Assembly: GCA_035631615.1 (NCBI GenBank)
Contig: DASQIK010000016.1
Location: forward strand, 65,249 to 129,248
Reading direction: 5' to 3'
From: UBA5189 sp035631615
GTDB taxonomy: Bacteria; Chloroflexota; Limnocylindria; Limnocylindrales; CSP1-4
Length of the DNA stretch: 64,000 nucleotides
Under the pieces are notes generated by a model, which ran no database searches, was not told the origin of the DNA, and worked only from the letters and a program-made list of their open reading frames with translations. The position numbers were made by a program, and so were the translations under genes. This document shows positions 43,138 through 53,820 of this stretch, one piece after another; the stretch's first letter is position 1; each line of letters opens with the position of its first letter.

Positions 43138-44882
43138 CCACCGGGCCTGTCGCCACCACCGCCGGGACGATGCCATCGGGCACCCCGACCGATCTCGCGA
43201 TCGCGCGCTCGGTCAAGCCGCGCCCGATCATCGACGTCGCCCGCGACCTCGGCCTCCGCGACGACGAGATCGAGCCCTATGGGTCCTCGAAGGCCAAGAT
43301 CACCCTCGCGGGCATCGAGCGCCTCGAGCGAGAGCGGCCGCGCGGCAAGTACGTCCTGGTCACGGCGATCAGCCCGACGCCCCTCGGGGAGGGCAAGAGC
43401 ACGACGACAGTCGGGCTGGCGCAGGGCCTGAACCGCATCGGGCACAAGGCCGCGGTGTGCATCCGCCAACCGAGCCTTGGCCCCGTCTTCGGGATCAAGG
43501 GCGGCGCCGCCGGCGGCGGCTACAGCCAGGTCATTCCCATGGAGGACTTCAACCTCCACCTGACCGGCGACGTCCACGCGATCGGCGCTGCCCACAACCT
43601 CGCGGCGGCGTTCATCGACAACCACATTCACCACGGCAATGCGCTCGGCATCGACCCGCTGAACGTGCTCTGGCCGCGCGTGCTGGACATCAGCGACCGC
43701 GCGCTTCGGAAGGTCGTCATCGGCCTCGGCGGCAAGGAGAACGGGTACCCGCGCGAGACCGAGTTCGTGATCACGGTCGCATCCGAGGTGATGGCCGTCC
43801 TCGCGCTCGCCTCGGACCTCAAGGACCTGCGGGCGCGTCTCGGGCGGATGGTCCTTGCGACCACCCGGGACGGCAATGCGATCACCGCCGAGGACCTCCA
43901 CGTCGCCGGCGCGATGGCCGTGCTCCTCACCGACGCGATCAAGCCCAATCTGCTGCAGACCCTCGAGGGCGGCCCGGCGTTCGTCCATGCCGGGCCATTC
44001 GCGAACATCGCGCACGGGAACAACTCGGTGCTTGCGGATCGGGTGGCCCTCGCGACCAACGAGATCGTGTGCACGGAGGCGGGATTCGGCGCGGACATGG
44101 GCGCCGAGAAGTTCTTCGACATCAAGTGCCGGGCCTCCGGCCTGCACCCGGACGCGGCCGTCGTCGTCGCGACGATTCGCGCGCTGAAGATGCACGGCGG
44201 CGTCGGCAGGATCGTCGCCGGCAAGCCGCTCGATCCGGCCCTGCTCGCCGAGAACGTCGGCGCGGTCACGAGCGGCGGGGCCAACCTCGCGAAGCAGATC
44301 GAGAACGTGCGGCTGTTCAACGTGCCGGTGGTCGTGGCGATCAACTCGTTCCCGACGGACACGCCCGCCGAGGTCGAGGCCGTGCGCGCCGTCGCGCTCG
44401 CGGCCGGCGCCCGCGAGGCGGTGGTCGCGAACCACTGGGCGAAGGGCGGGGAGGGCGCCGAGGCGCTCGCGACGGCCGTCTGGGCCGCCGCCGAGGTCGG
44501 CGCGCCCGACTTCAAGCTCCTCTACCCGGACGACGCGTCGCTGACCTCGAAGATCGAGACGATCGCGACGCAGGTCTACGGGGCCGACGGCGTCGACCTG
44601 AGCCCGGTCGCCGCGAAGCAGCTCGCCCAGTACGAGGCACTCGGCTACGGGAAGCTGCCGATCTGCATGGCGAAGAGCCAGTACTCGCTCAGCCACGACG
44701 CGGCGCTCAAGGGGCGCCCGACCGGCTGGCGACTCCCGATCCGCGAGGTCCGACTGTCAGCCGGGGCAGGGTTCGTCACGCCGCTCGCCGGCGAGATGCG
44801 AACGATGCCGGGGCTGCCGTCGCGGCCCGGAGGCGAGAACATCGACCTCGACGCCGAGGGCGAGATCGTCGGGCTGTTCTAG
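43134..44882 (+). CDS. fhs: formate-tetrahydrofolate ligase
   Basis: A 582-residue enzyme interconverting formate, THF and ATP with 10-formyl-THF. The P-loop reads SPTPLGEGKSTTTVGLAQG. Conserved segments include RQPSLGPVFGIKGGAAGGG, NNHIHHGN-type IDNHIHHGN, and TEAGFGADMGAEKFFDIKCR. The length is slightly above the usual 555-560. As the last gene of an operon with cyclodeaminase and FolD, it can run toward formate and ATP when histidine is degraded, or supply C1 units in biosynthesis. Confidence 0.96.
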
Positions 44883-44903
44883 GGGACGCGCCGCCCGATC
44901 GAC

Positions 44904-45620
44904 CTATGCGGAGGCGTGCGCCGTCGCCACCTCGCCGATGATCCGGGCGATGTCGTGCGGCCGCGACCACATCGGCCAGTGGCTGGTCGGCAGGTCGATC
45001 CAGGTCGCGTTGCGGAGCTCCGGGATCCCCGCGAGCCACGCTGGCGTGGGGTGCTCCTCGCGAGCGTAGGTCTGGTACTGCTCCGCGCTGAACCCGGTGC
45101 AGATGAACGTGCTCGGGATATCGCGGCGAGCCTCGCTCCCGAGGTCGGCGGCCTCGCGCAGCACACCGCCGGGGACCGGCACTGCCCGTGCACGGAACGT
45201 CGCCTTCTGGGCCTCCGACAGGCCGGCGAGGTTCTCCTCCTCGGAGACGGCGGCCCAGTCCATGGGCTTCTCGATACCCTCGAACGCCGGGTCGAGGGCG
45301 CCGACGCCGGGCGCCGTGTCGACGTAGACCATCGCGGCGATCCTGTCCGGGACGTGGCCACTGGCGGCATAGCCGGAGAAGCCCGTCGCGCTGTGCACGG
45401 CGAGGACCACCCGCCCCGGAGCGGCGCTGACCGCATCGACGATCGCGTTGACGTGGTCCGCCATCGTGATCGTCGACCGATCGGCGTCCCTGGACTCGAG
45501 GCCGGGCAGCGTCAGGGCGACGACGTCGTGGCCGGCAGCCCGCAGGTCCGCCGCGACCACGTCCCAGGCCCAGCCACCCAGCCAAAAGCCGGGCACGAGG
45601 ATGATCCGTGGTGTGCGCAT
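44904..45620 (-). CDS. alpha/beta hydrolase
   Basis: A 238-residue hydrolase of the EstA/hydroxynitrile-lyase-like group: IILVPGFWLGGWAWDVVAADL, HDVVALTLPGLESRD, nucleophile Ser in LAVHSATGFSGYAAS, and the catalytic His in LPTSHWPMWSRPHDIA. The nucleophile elbow is H-S-A-T rather than G-x-S-x-G. The substrate is unknown, probably a small ester. TAGCAT six bases before ATG 45620 marks a leaderless start. It is convergent to fhs. Confidence 0.85.
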   Translation of the reverse strand: MRTPRIILVPGFWLGGWAWDVVAADLRAAGHDVVALTLPGLESRDADRSTITMADHVNAIVDAVSAAPGRVVLAVHSATGFSGYAASGHVPDRIAAMVYVDTAPGVGALDPAFEGIEKPMDWAAVSEEENLAGLSEAQKATFRARAVPVPGGVLREAADLGSEARRDIPSTFICTGFSAEQYQTYAREEHPTPAWLAGIPELRNATWIDLPTSHWPMWSRPHDIARIIGEVATAHASA

Positions 45621-45626
45621 CGCCTG

Positions 45627-45632
45627 ATGCTA
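45627..45632 (-). promoter_or_regulatory. -10 box of the alpha/beta hydrolase
   Basis: TAGCAT, six bases before ATG 45620. Confidence 0.6.
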
Positions 45633-45681
45633 CCGGCCGAGCCGAGCCCTCGCGCGGCCCGTCCAGGAGCGCGGGTTACAG

Positions 45682-45891
45682 CTACGTCGCGGCCTGGATG
45701 AAGGCGAACATGACCACCAGGCCAAGGGCGATCCCGCCGATCGCCGCCGCCCATGCCATGACGTTGACCGGTCCGAGCGCCTCGCCGCCGTGCGCGTGGT
45801 CGTCGTGGCCGTGCGTGTCGCCATGATCGTCCGGCGCGCCGTGGGGCCCGACGCTTGCCTCACCGGCGTGGTGATCCTGTCGTTCGGCCAT
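45682..45891 (-). CDS. small His/Asp-rich membrane protein
   Basis: A 69-residue protein with a head of about 40 residues containing nine His and many Asp (HDDHAHGGEA, DHGDTHGHDD), then one membrane span (AAAIGGIALGLVVMFAFIQ). The head could bind divalent metal such as Zn, Ni or Cu. I know no family. The TAGGAT -10 box, seven bases before the ATG, overlaps the -10 of the divergent MFS gene, so the two are probably expressed in competition. The MFS protein may be a functional partner. Confidence 0.65.
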   Translation of the reverse strand: MAERQDHHAGEASVGPHGAPDDHGDTHGHDDHAHGGEALGPVNVMAWAAAIGGIALGLVVMFAFIQAAT

Positions 45892-45898
45892 CGGCCAA

Positions 45899-45908
45899 AT
45901 CCTACACT
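45899..45908. promoter_or_regulatory. overlapping divergent -10 boxes
   Basis: TAGGAT on the minus strand (45904-45899) and TACACT on the plus strand (45903-45908) share two bases. The starts are ATG 45891 (gap 7) and GTG 45915 (gap 6). Confidence 0.65.
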
Positions 45909-45914
45909 CGGCCG

Positions 45915-47126
45915 GTGGCCCGGGATGCGCGGCTGCTGTTCCTCGCCCGAGCCGTCCGGATGTTCGGCTACGGCGCGCTCGGGGTCATCCTCGTGCTGTA
46001 CCTGGCCGCGGCCGGCCTCGGTGCGGGCGAGATCGGGATCCTCCTGAGCCTCACCCTGGTCGGCGACACCGTCATCAGCCTGTACCTGACGACCCACGCG
46101 GACCGCATCGGGCGCCGCCGTACGCTCGTGATCGGGTCGCTGCTGATGGCGGCCGCGGGCGTGGTCTTCGCCGGCAGCACGGCCTTCGTCGTCCTCCTCG
46201 TCGCCGCCACGCTCGGTGTCCTGAGTCCGTCGGGCAACGAGGTCGGGCCGTTCCTGCCGATCGAGCAGTCCTCGCTGACCGAGGTCACGCCGAGCAACCG
46301 GCGAACGAACATCTACGCCTGGTACAACGTGGTCGGCTCGGTGGCGACCGCGCTCGGGGCGCTGGTCAGCGGGTTCGCGGTCGGCGCGCTCCAGGCCGCG
46401 GGCTGGACCGACCTCGATGCGTATCGCGCCCTGCTCGTCGGCTACGCGATCGTCGGGCTCGCGATCGTGCCGATCGTCCGGCTCGTGTCCCCGTCGGTCG
46501 AGGTCCCTCCCGTCGACATCTCGATCGCCCGCCGACTCGGGCTGCACCGATCCCGAGGCATCGTCGCCCGCCTCGCGGTGCTCTTCGGGCTCGATGCGTT
46601 CGCCGGCGGCTTCGTCATCACGAGCCTGCTCTCGTTCTGGTTCCACCAGCGCTTCGGCGTGCCCATCGAAGCCCTGGGCGCCATCTTCTTCGGGGCCCAG
46701 CTGCTCGCTGCCGTTTCTGCCCTCGCTGCGGCGAGCATCGCGGCGCGGATCGGCCTCATCAACACGATGGTGTTCACGCATCTGCCGTCGAACGTGCTGC
46801 TGATCCTGGTGCCGCTCATGCCCACGGTCGAGCTGGCCGTGATCGTCCTCCTGCTGCGATACAGCATCAGCCAGATGGACGTCCCCACCCGCCAGAGCTA
46901 CACGATGGCGGTGGTCGATCCCGACGAGCGGTCGGCGGCCGCCGGGATCACCGGCATCGCGCGGACGACCGGTGCCTCGCTGTCGCCTCTCATCGCCGCG
47001 CCGCTGTTCGGGGTCGCGGCGCTCGCGTCGGTGCCGTTCTTCATCGCGGGCGGCCTGAAGATCCTCTATGACATCGCGCTGTGGCGGGCGTTCCGTGCCC
47101 ATCCCGCCCCCGAGGAGCGCGACTGA
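45915..47126 (+). CDS. MFS transporter
   Basis: A 403-residue, 12-span exporter-type protein. Motif A reads TTHADRIGRRRTLVIGSLL. Further conserved elements are PSGNEVGPFLPIEQSSL and MDVPTRQSYTMAVVDPDERS. It probably exports a drug-like or metabolic compound. Specificity is unknown, but the partly conserved GNEVGPFLPIEQ segment occurs in uncharacterised actinobacterial and Chloroflexota proteins annotated only as MFS. The GTG at 45915 is leaderless; an ORF start at 45855 would run through the divergent gene. Confidence 0.85.
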   Translation: MARDARLLFLARAVRMFGYGALGVILVLYLAAAGLGAGEIGILLSLTLVGDTVISLYLTTHADRIGRRRTLVIGSLLMAAAGVVFAGSTAFVVLLVAATLGVLSPSGNEVGPFLPIEQSSLTEVTPSNRRTNIYAWYNVVGSVATALGALVSGFAVGALQAAGWTDLDAYRALLVGYAIVGLAIVPIVRLVSPSVEVPPVDISIARRLGLHRSRGIVARLAVLFGLDAFAGGFVITSLLSFWFHQRFGVPIEALGAIFFGAQLLAAVSALAAASIAARIGLINTMVFTHLPSNVLLILVPLMPTVELAVIVLLLRYSISQMDVPTRQSYTMAVVDPDERSAAAGITGIARTTGASLSPLIAAPLFGVAALASVPFFIAGGLKILYDIALWRAFRAHPAPEERD

Positions 47127-47164
47127 ACGGCGCAAACACACACGCGTCGACCAAGGTGGGGCGT

Positions 47165-47830
47165 CTACGCCGGATTCGGGCCCCGGCGCCAGCCCGGCCT
47201 GCCGAGGCGCAACCAGATGAACAGGGCGACCAGGAGCACGGCGGCGACCGCGATCGCGAGGTCGAACGGCTGGAGGGCGTGCCGGATCGCGACCCAGTTG
47301 CCGCCGAGCTGGATGCCGGCCCAGACGAGGGCGATCGACCAGGGGATCGCACCGAGCGTCGAATACAGGACGAACTTGCCGAGGGGCATCCGAGCCACGC
47401 CGGCGGGAAACGAGATGAACGTCCGCACGATCGGCAGCAGGCGGCTGAAGAAGGCGGTCGCCGGTCCGTATTTCTGGAAGAAGCGGTCCGCGAGCACGAG
47501 CTCGTGGTGGCGGATCAGCAGGTACTTGCCCCAACGCTCAAGGAACGGCCGCCCGCCCCATGCGCCGATGCCGTAGCCGATGAGCGATCCGACCGTGTTG
47601 CCGAGCGTCGCCACGATCACGACGATCCAGAAATCCCAGCGGACGCGGGTGATCGGCTCGAGCTGGGTCGGGTCGGAGATGAGGAAGCCGGCATACGGGA
47701 GGACGAGCTCCGAGGGCAGGGGGATCATCGCCGATTCGATGCCCATGGCGACGCCGACGCCGACGTAGCCGACCGCGCCGTAGAGATGGTTCAGGAACGG
47801 GATGACGATCTGGTCGATGAAGGCAAGCAT
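47165..47830 (-). CDS. DedA family membrane protein
   Basis: A 221-residue DedA/SNARE-associated protein: MGIESAMIPLPSELVLPYAGFL (the E-x-x-x-P-x-P-x-E motif), GNTVGSLIGYGIGAWGG, FFSRLLPIVRTFISFPAGVARM (R-x3-R type loop). Relatives are undecaprenyl-phosphate or lipid flippases. A role in recycling the carrier used by the polysaccharide genes is plausible. The ATG at 47830 follows TATCTT by six bases. Its promoter lies back to back with that of hutH. Confidence 0.9.
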   Translation of the reverse strand: MLAFIDQIVIPFLNHLYGAVGYVGVGVAMGIESAMIPLPSELVLPYAGFLISDPTQLEPITRVRWDFWIVVIVATLGNTVGSLIGYGIGAWGGRPFLERWGKYLLIRHHELVLADRFFQKYGPATAFFSRLLPIVRTFISFPAGVARMPLGKFVLYSTLGAIPWSIALVWAGIQLGGNWVAIRHALQPFDLAIAVAAVLLVALFIWLRLGRPGWRRGPNPA

Positions 47831-47836
47831 CGGGGG

Positions 47837-47854
47837 AAGATAGCCGACTATCCT
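47837..47854. promoter_or_regulatory. back-to-back -10 boxes of dedA-like gene and hutH
   Basis: TATCTT on the minus strand (47842-47837, gap 6 to ATG 47830) and TATCCT on the plus strand (47849-47854, gap 6 to GTG 47861). Only 30 bases separate the two start codons. Confidence 0.65.
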
Positions 47855-47860
47855 CCGCCC

Positions 47861-49444
47861 GTGACCGACCACGTCGCGTTGACCGGCGCCGACCTCACCG
47901 TCGCCGACGTGGAGGCGGTGGCCCGCCGCGGCGCCGCGGTCGTCCTTGACCCGGCCGCGAAGGCCCGCATGGAGGCGTCACGGGCCGTCGTCGAACGGCT
48001 CGTCGACGAGGGCGCCGTCGTCTACGGCGTGACGACCGGGGTCGGCTTCCTGGCCAACCGGTCGATCGACCGCGCCGACGCGGCACGACTCCAGGAGAAC
48101 CTCCTCGTCAGCCATGCGGCGGGCGTCGGCGAGCCGCTCCCGCGCGAGGTCGTGCGGGCGATGCTCCTGCTCCGCGCCAACACGCTCGCGCTCGGGTTCT
48201 CCGGGGCGCGCCCGATCATCGCCGAGCGCCTGATCGACTTCCTCCGCCTCGGGATCCACCCGGTCGTGCCGGCACAGGGCTCCGTGGGCGCCTCGGGGGA
48301 TCTCGCGCCGCTGGCCCACCTGGCGCTGCCGCTGATCGGCCGCGGGCAGGTGGAGTTCCGCGGGCACGTGGTCCCGGCGCTCATTGCGCTGCGCGAGACG
48401 GGCCTCGAGCCGCTGGTGCTCGGGGCCAAGGAGGGGCTCGCGATCCTGAACGGGACGCAGCTGATGTCCGCGCTCGGCGCGCTCGTCGCCGCGGACGCGG
48501 CGCGGCTGATGGTCACCGCGAGCGTGGCGGCGGCGATGTCGGTGGAGGCGCTGCTCGCGACGGACATCGCGTTCGCCGCCGCACTCCAGGCAGCGCGCCC
48601 GCATCCGGGCCAGGTCGGGGTGGCCGCCGAGCTCCGCTGGCTCCTGCGTGAGAGCACGCTGCAGCAGTCGCATCACGCGTCCGCCCACAAGGTCCAGGAC
48701 CCGTACTCGCTGCGCTGCGTCCCCCAGGTCCACGGCGCGGTCCGCGACGCGCTCGACCACCTCGGGCGCGTCCTCGCCATCGAGATGAACGCGGCCACGG
48801 ACAACCCGCTGATCTTCCCGGACGGTGCAGTCGCGGACGCGAGAGCGCAGGCGACCGGCGGCGGACGCGTGATCTCTGGCGGCAACTTCCATGGCGAGCC
48901 GATCGCGCTCGCGCTCGACTTCGCCAAGCTCGCCCTGGCCGAGCTCGGCTCGATCAGCGAGCGGCGGATCGCGCAGCTCGTCGACCCGAACCAGAGCTGC
49001 GGGCTGCCCGCCTTCCTCGCCTCGGACTCCGGGCTCGACAGCGGCTACATGCTGCTCCAGTACACCGCCGCGGCTCTGGCCTCGGAGAACAAGGGCCTTG
49101 CGCATCCCGCGTCCGCGGACTCGATCCCGACGAGCGCGAACCAGGAGGATCACGTCTCGATGGGCCCGATCGCGGGCCGTCAGGCACGGGTCGTCGTCGA
49201 GCACGTGGAGCGGATCATCGCGATCGAGCTGCTGTGCGCCGCACGCGCGCTCGATCTCCGGCTGGCCCTCGTTCCCGGCGCCGTTCCCGGCGCCGGCGTC
49301 GTCGCCGCGCACGCCGCGATCCGGCGGGTGGTCCGGCCGTGGGACGGCGATCGCGAGCCGGGGCCCGACGTCGAGGCGGTCACGCGACTCGTCCACGACG
49401 GTGCCCTTGCGGGGCTTGCCGACCCGGCGGGCGAGGTGGCATGA
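47861..49444 (+). CDS. hutH: histidine ammonia-lyase
   Basis: A 527-residue lyase converting L-histidine to trans-urocanate and ammonia. The self-made MIO cofactor arises from A-S-G at 144-146 in GSVGASGDLAPLAHL. Other hallmarks are YGVTTGVGFLANR, LLLRANTLALG, QDPYSLRC and QEDHVSMG. It is first in a four-gene operon: hutH, GNAT, lipoprotein, hutU. GTG 47861 lies six bases after TATCCT. Confidence 0.95.
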   Translation: MTDHVALTGADLTVADVEAVARRGAAVVLDPAAKARMEASRAVVERLVDEGAVVYGVTTGVGFLANRSIDRADAARLQENLLVSHAAGVGEPLPREVVRAMLLLRANTLALGFSGARPIIAERLIDFLRLGIHPVVPAQGSVGASGDLAPLAHLALPLIGRGQVEFRGHVVPALIALRETGLEPLVLGAKEGLAILNGTQLMSALGALVAADAARLMVTASVAAAMSVEALLATDIAFAAALQAARPHPGQVGVAAELRWLLRESTLQQSHHASAHKVQDPYSLRCVPQVHGAVRDALDHLGRVLAIEMNAATDNPLIFPDGAVADARAQATGGGRVISGGNFHGEPIALALDFAKLALAELGSISERRIAQLVDPNQSCGLPAFLASDSGLDSGYMLLQYTAAALASENKGLAHPASADSIPTSANQEDHVSMGPIAGRQARVVVEHVERIIAIELLCAARALDLRLALVPGAVPGAGVVAAHAAIRRVVRPWDGDREPGPDVEAVTRLVHDGALAGLADPAGEVA

Positions 49445-50217
49445 CGGCGGTTCGGATCGTGGACGTGACCGACGCGGCCGGGTTCGGACGAATCCCGCCA
49501 TGCGTCGACCCGGGGTTCGACCATCGGACGTGCGACTACTGGGAGGACGACCGGCGCGGCTCGAAGGCCGCCCGGCTGTCGTGGCTCGAGCCGGCGCCGC
49601 CACCGGCCGCCCGTCCGAGCCTCGCCGACAATCCGTTCGCGCCACCCGACCGCGGGCCCGCGTTCAACCCGTTCGACCCGAAGGCCGCCAACCGGCCGGC
49701 CGCGGGGAGCTTCCTCGACCCGTTCGCGGATGCGGACAACGAGGCGATCGACAACCCGTTCGCGCCGAGGCGGGATCGTGGGCCCGCCGTTGCGCCGGAC
49801 GCCCCGCGCAAGGTCCAGCTGCTGGGGCGCGGGCTGGCCGTGTTCGGGAGCTATGCGAAGGTCCTCGAGGCGGACGGCGAGCCCGCGGTGTACTGCCAGT
49901 TCGGACCGCTCTCGGCGTATCCGCGCGCCCAGCGCGTGCGCGACCTGTATCCGAAGCTCCCGAGCGCGCCGCTGCCGGCGGTGATCACGTGCATCGCGAC
50001 GACATCGGCGGCGCGGGGCAGGGGCCTCGCGAAGGCGCTCGTCGAGGCGGTGGTCGAAGACCTGACGGCGCGCGGATTCTCCGCCGTCGAGGCGTATCCG
50101 GAGCCCGAGGCACGCGCCGACGCCACGAGCGCGGCAAACCCGGCATTCTGGCGGGCATGCGGGTTCGAGCTGGCGGTCGACGACGACCGGTTCCCGGTCG
50201 TGCGGCGGGAGCTGTGA
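49441..50217 (+). CDS. GNAT acetyltransferase with NPF-repeat insert
   Basis: A 258-residue protein. The first 40 residues (VTDAAGFGRIPPCVDPGFDH, CDYWEDDRRGSKAARLSWL) recall a GNAT subfamily found in Actinobacteria. Residues 48-115 are a disordered insert with repeated NPFAPPDRG, NPFDPKA, DPFADAD and NPFAPRRD. The C-terminus is the acetyl-CoA-binding GNAT core: VITCIATTSAARGRGLAKALV (Q/RxxGxG/A type) and NPAFWRACGFE. ATG 49441 overlaps hutH by ATGA. Why it sits inside a histidine-utilisation operon is unclear. Confidence 0.8.
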   Translation: MTAVRIVDVTDAAGFGRIPPCVDPGFDHRTCDYWEDDRRGSKAARLSWLEPAPPPAARPSLADNPFAPPDRGPAFNPFDPKAANRPAAGSFLDPFADADNEAIDNPFAPRRDRGPAVAPDAPRKVQLLGRGLAVFGSYAKVLEADGEPAVYCQFGPLSAYPRAQRVRDLYPKLPSAPLPAVITCIATTSAARGRGLAKALVEAVVEDLTARGFSAVEAYPEPEARADATSAANPAFWRACGFELAVDDDRFPVVRREL

Positions 50218-50869
50218 ATCTCGCTCCCGTGGCGGCCCACCGCCGGGCGCCCGCGACGCTTTCCCTCGCGATCTGCCTGGCGCTGGCCGCGTGCTCCACG
50301 GCCGCGCCCACATCCGTCCCCTTGTTCTCGGGGAGCGGCCCGGGCGCAACCGCCGCGACCCTCCCGCCCGCGAGCTTCGGGCCGCCGCCGAGCCAGACGC
50401 CACCCGACGACGCCGCGCCGCTCAGTCTCGACAGCTCGCTCCTGGCGCTGCTGCCCGCGACCGTCGCCGGCATCAACGTCACCGAGGATCCCGACGCCGC
50501 GGCGGCGTCGCTCGGCAACGCTTCGCTGCCGGCGCTTGCGACCGCGCTCGACGCTGCCGTCGCGGTCGATGCCGGGAACGGCAACCTGGTGTACGCGCTG
50601 GTCGTGCGGATCCGGCCGACCGCGTTCGGGGACGAGGCCTTCCGGCAGTGGCGCGACTCGTACGACCAGGGCGCGTGCGCGGCGGGCGGCGGCGTCATCG
50701 GCAATGCAGGGGCGACGCTCGGTGGCCGTCAGACGTTCATCACGAGCTGTGTCGGCGGCATGCACACCTACCACGTGTTCCTGAAGAGCCAGGGCATCGT
50801 GATCTCGGCGTCGGCGATCGGGCCGGGACGGTTCGGCGAGCTGCTCGTCACGAACCTGCGCGTGCCCTC

Positions 50870-50873
<4 letters not shown>
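50214..50873 (+). CDS. putative lipoprotein in the hut operon
   Basis: A 219-residue protein with a type II signal peptide: RRAPATLSLAICLALAAC, lipidated at the Cys near residue 27. A Pro/Ser/Thr-rich linker follows, then a compact domain of about 150 residues with two Cys (DQGACAAGG, ITSCVGGMH) that may form a disulfide. I do not recognise the domain. GTGA overlaps at both ends couple it to the GNAT gene and hutU. A substrate-binding or envelope-sensing role for histidine uptake is possible but unsupported. Confidence 0.75.
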
Positions 50874-52539
<1,666 letters not shown>

Positions 52540-52543
<4 letters not shown>

Positions 52544-53820
52544 GCGGGCTCGCCGACCGGCGGCGCGACCATCCCGCGGTCCGGGTCCCGCACGCCCGGC
52601 AGGAGCAGGAGCATGCCCATCAACGCGGCCCCGAGCAGGCCGCCGCCGATGATCGTGGCCTCGGGCCCGAAGACGGCGGCCACCGGGCCCGTCAACAGGA
52701 ACGAGACCGGCACGAGCCCGGTCGAGACGAGCCAGTCGAGGCTCGAGACGCGGCCGAGGAGGTTCCTCGGGACGAGCTGCTGGAGCATCGTCTCCCAGAT
52801 GATCGTCCCCACCTGGAACATCGCCTGCAATGCGAAGCAGATCAGCAGCGCCTGCCACAGCGCGGTCATCACCCCGAACGCCGCGATGAGGGCCACCCCG
52901 AGCGTCCAGGCGGCGTACATCACCGTCACCCGGCGGGCGGGCATGCCCAGGACCCCGGTCGCGACCGATGCAACGATCGAGCCGATGCCGCCCGCCGCGA
53001 AGATCAGGCCGAGGGAATCGGGTCCGAGCAGGAGGCGGTTCTTGATGAGGTAGGGGACGAGCACCTCCATCGGCCCCATGAAGACCAGCAGCGAGAACAT
53101 GGCCGCGAGCAGCGTCGCCCAGATCCAGGGCACGGATCGGACGTAACGGAGGCCGTCGCGGACCTCCGTGAGGGTCTGCCGAATGCCATGGCCCGCGACG
53201 GGTCGCCGCATCGGTCGGGCCCGGATCGCGAAGACCGCCGCGGCCGAGACCAGGAACGAGGCCGCATCGATGGCGAACGCGAGCGGCGGCCCGGCGACGG
53301 CGACGACGATGCCCGCCACCGCCGGTCCGACCATGCGCGCGATGAACGGGCGGTACATGCCGGCAAAGGCATTGGCGGCCGGCAGCTGCTCGTTCGGGAC
53401 GAGCTCGGGGACGATCGACGACGAGGCGGGGTTGAAGAACGCGTTGCCGAGGCCGACGAAGGCGTACAGGACCGCGATGTGCCAGAGCTGGATCAGCCCG
53501 GTCGCCGAGAGGACCGCCATGGCCCCGATCGCCGCCGCTCGGACCAGGTCGGCCGAGATCAGGAGCTTGCGGCGGTCGTACCGATCCGAAAGCGCGCCTG
53601 CGATCAGGAGGAACAGCACCATCGGCACCGTGCCGGCGACGCCGACGAAGGCGAGCGCCGTCGGGACGTTGCTGATCGCGTAGACCTGCCACGTCAGTGC
53701 CAGGAAGAAGAACCCGTCGCCGAAGAGGGAGACGACGCTGCCACCGACGAGAAGGGCGTAGTCGCGGTGCCGAAGCGGCTGCAGGAGCCGCGCGCTGGCG
53801 AGGCGGCGCGGCAGGCTCAT
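52540..53820 (-). CDS. MFS exporter (EntS/MFS_3 type), second of pair
   Basis: A 426-residue, 12-span protein: YALLVGGSVVSLFGDGFFFLAL, the motif-A loop in GALSDRYDRRKLLISADLV, SSSIVPELVPNEQLPAANAF and LLQQLVPRNLLGRVSSLDW. It is coupled by ATGA to another MFS gene of the same type, so the two may form a heteromeric or paired efflux system. The pair resembles the MFS half of the 26807 fusion. Confidence 0.87.
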
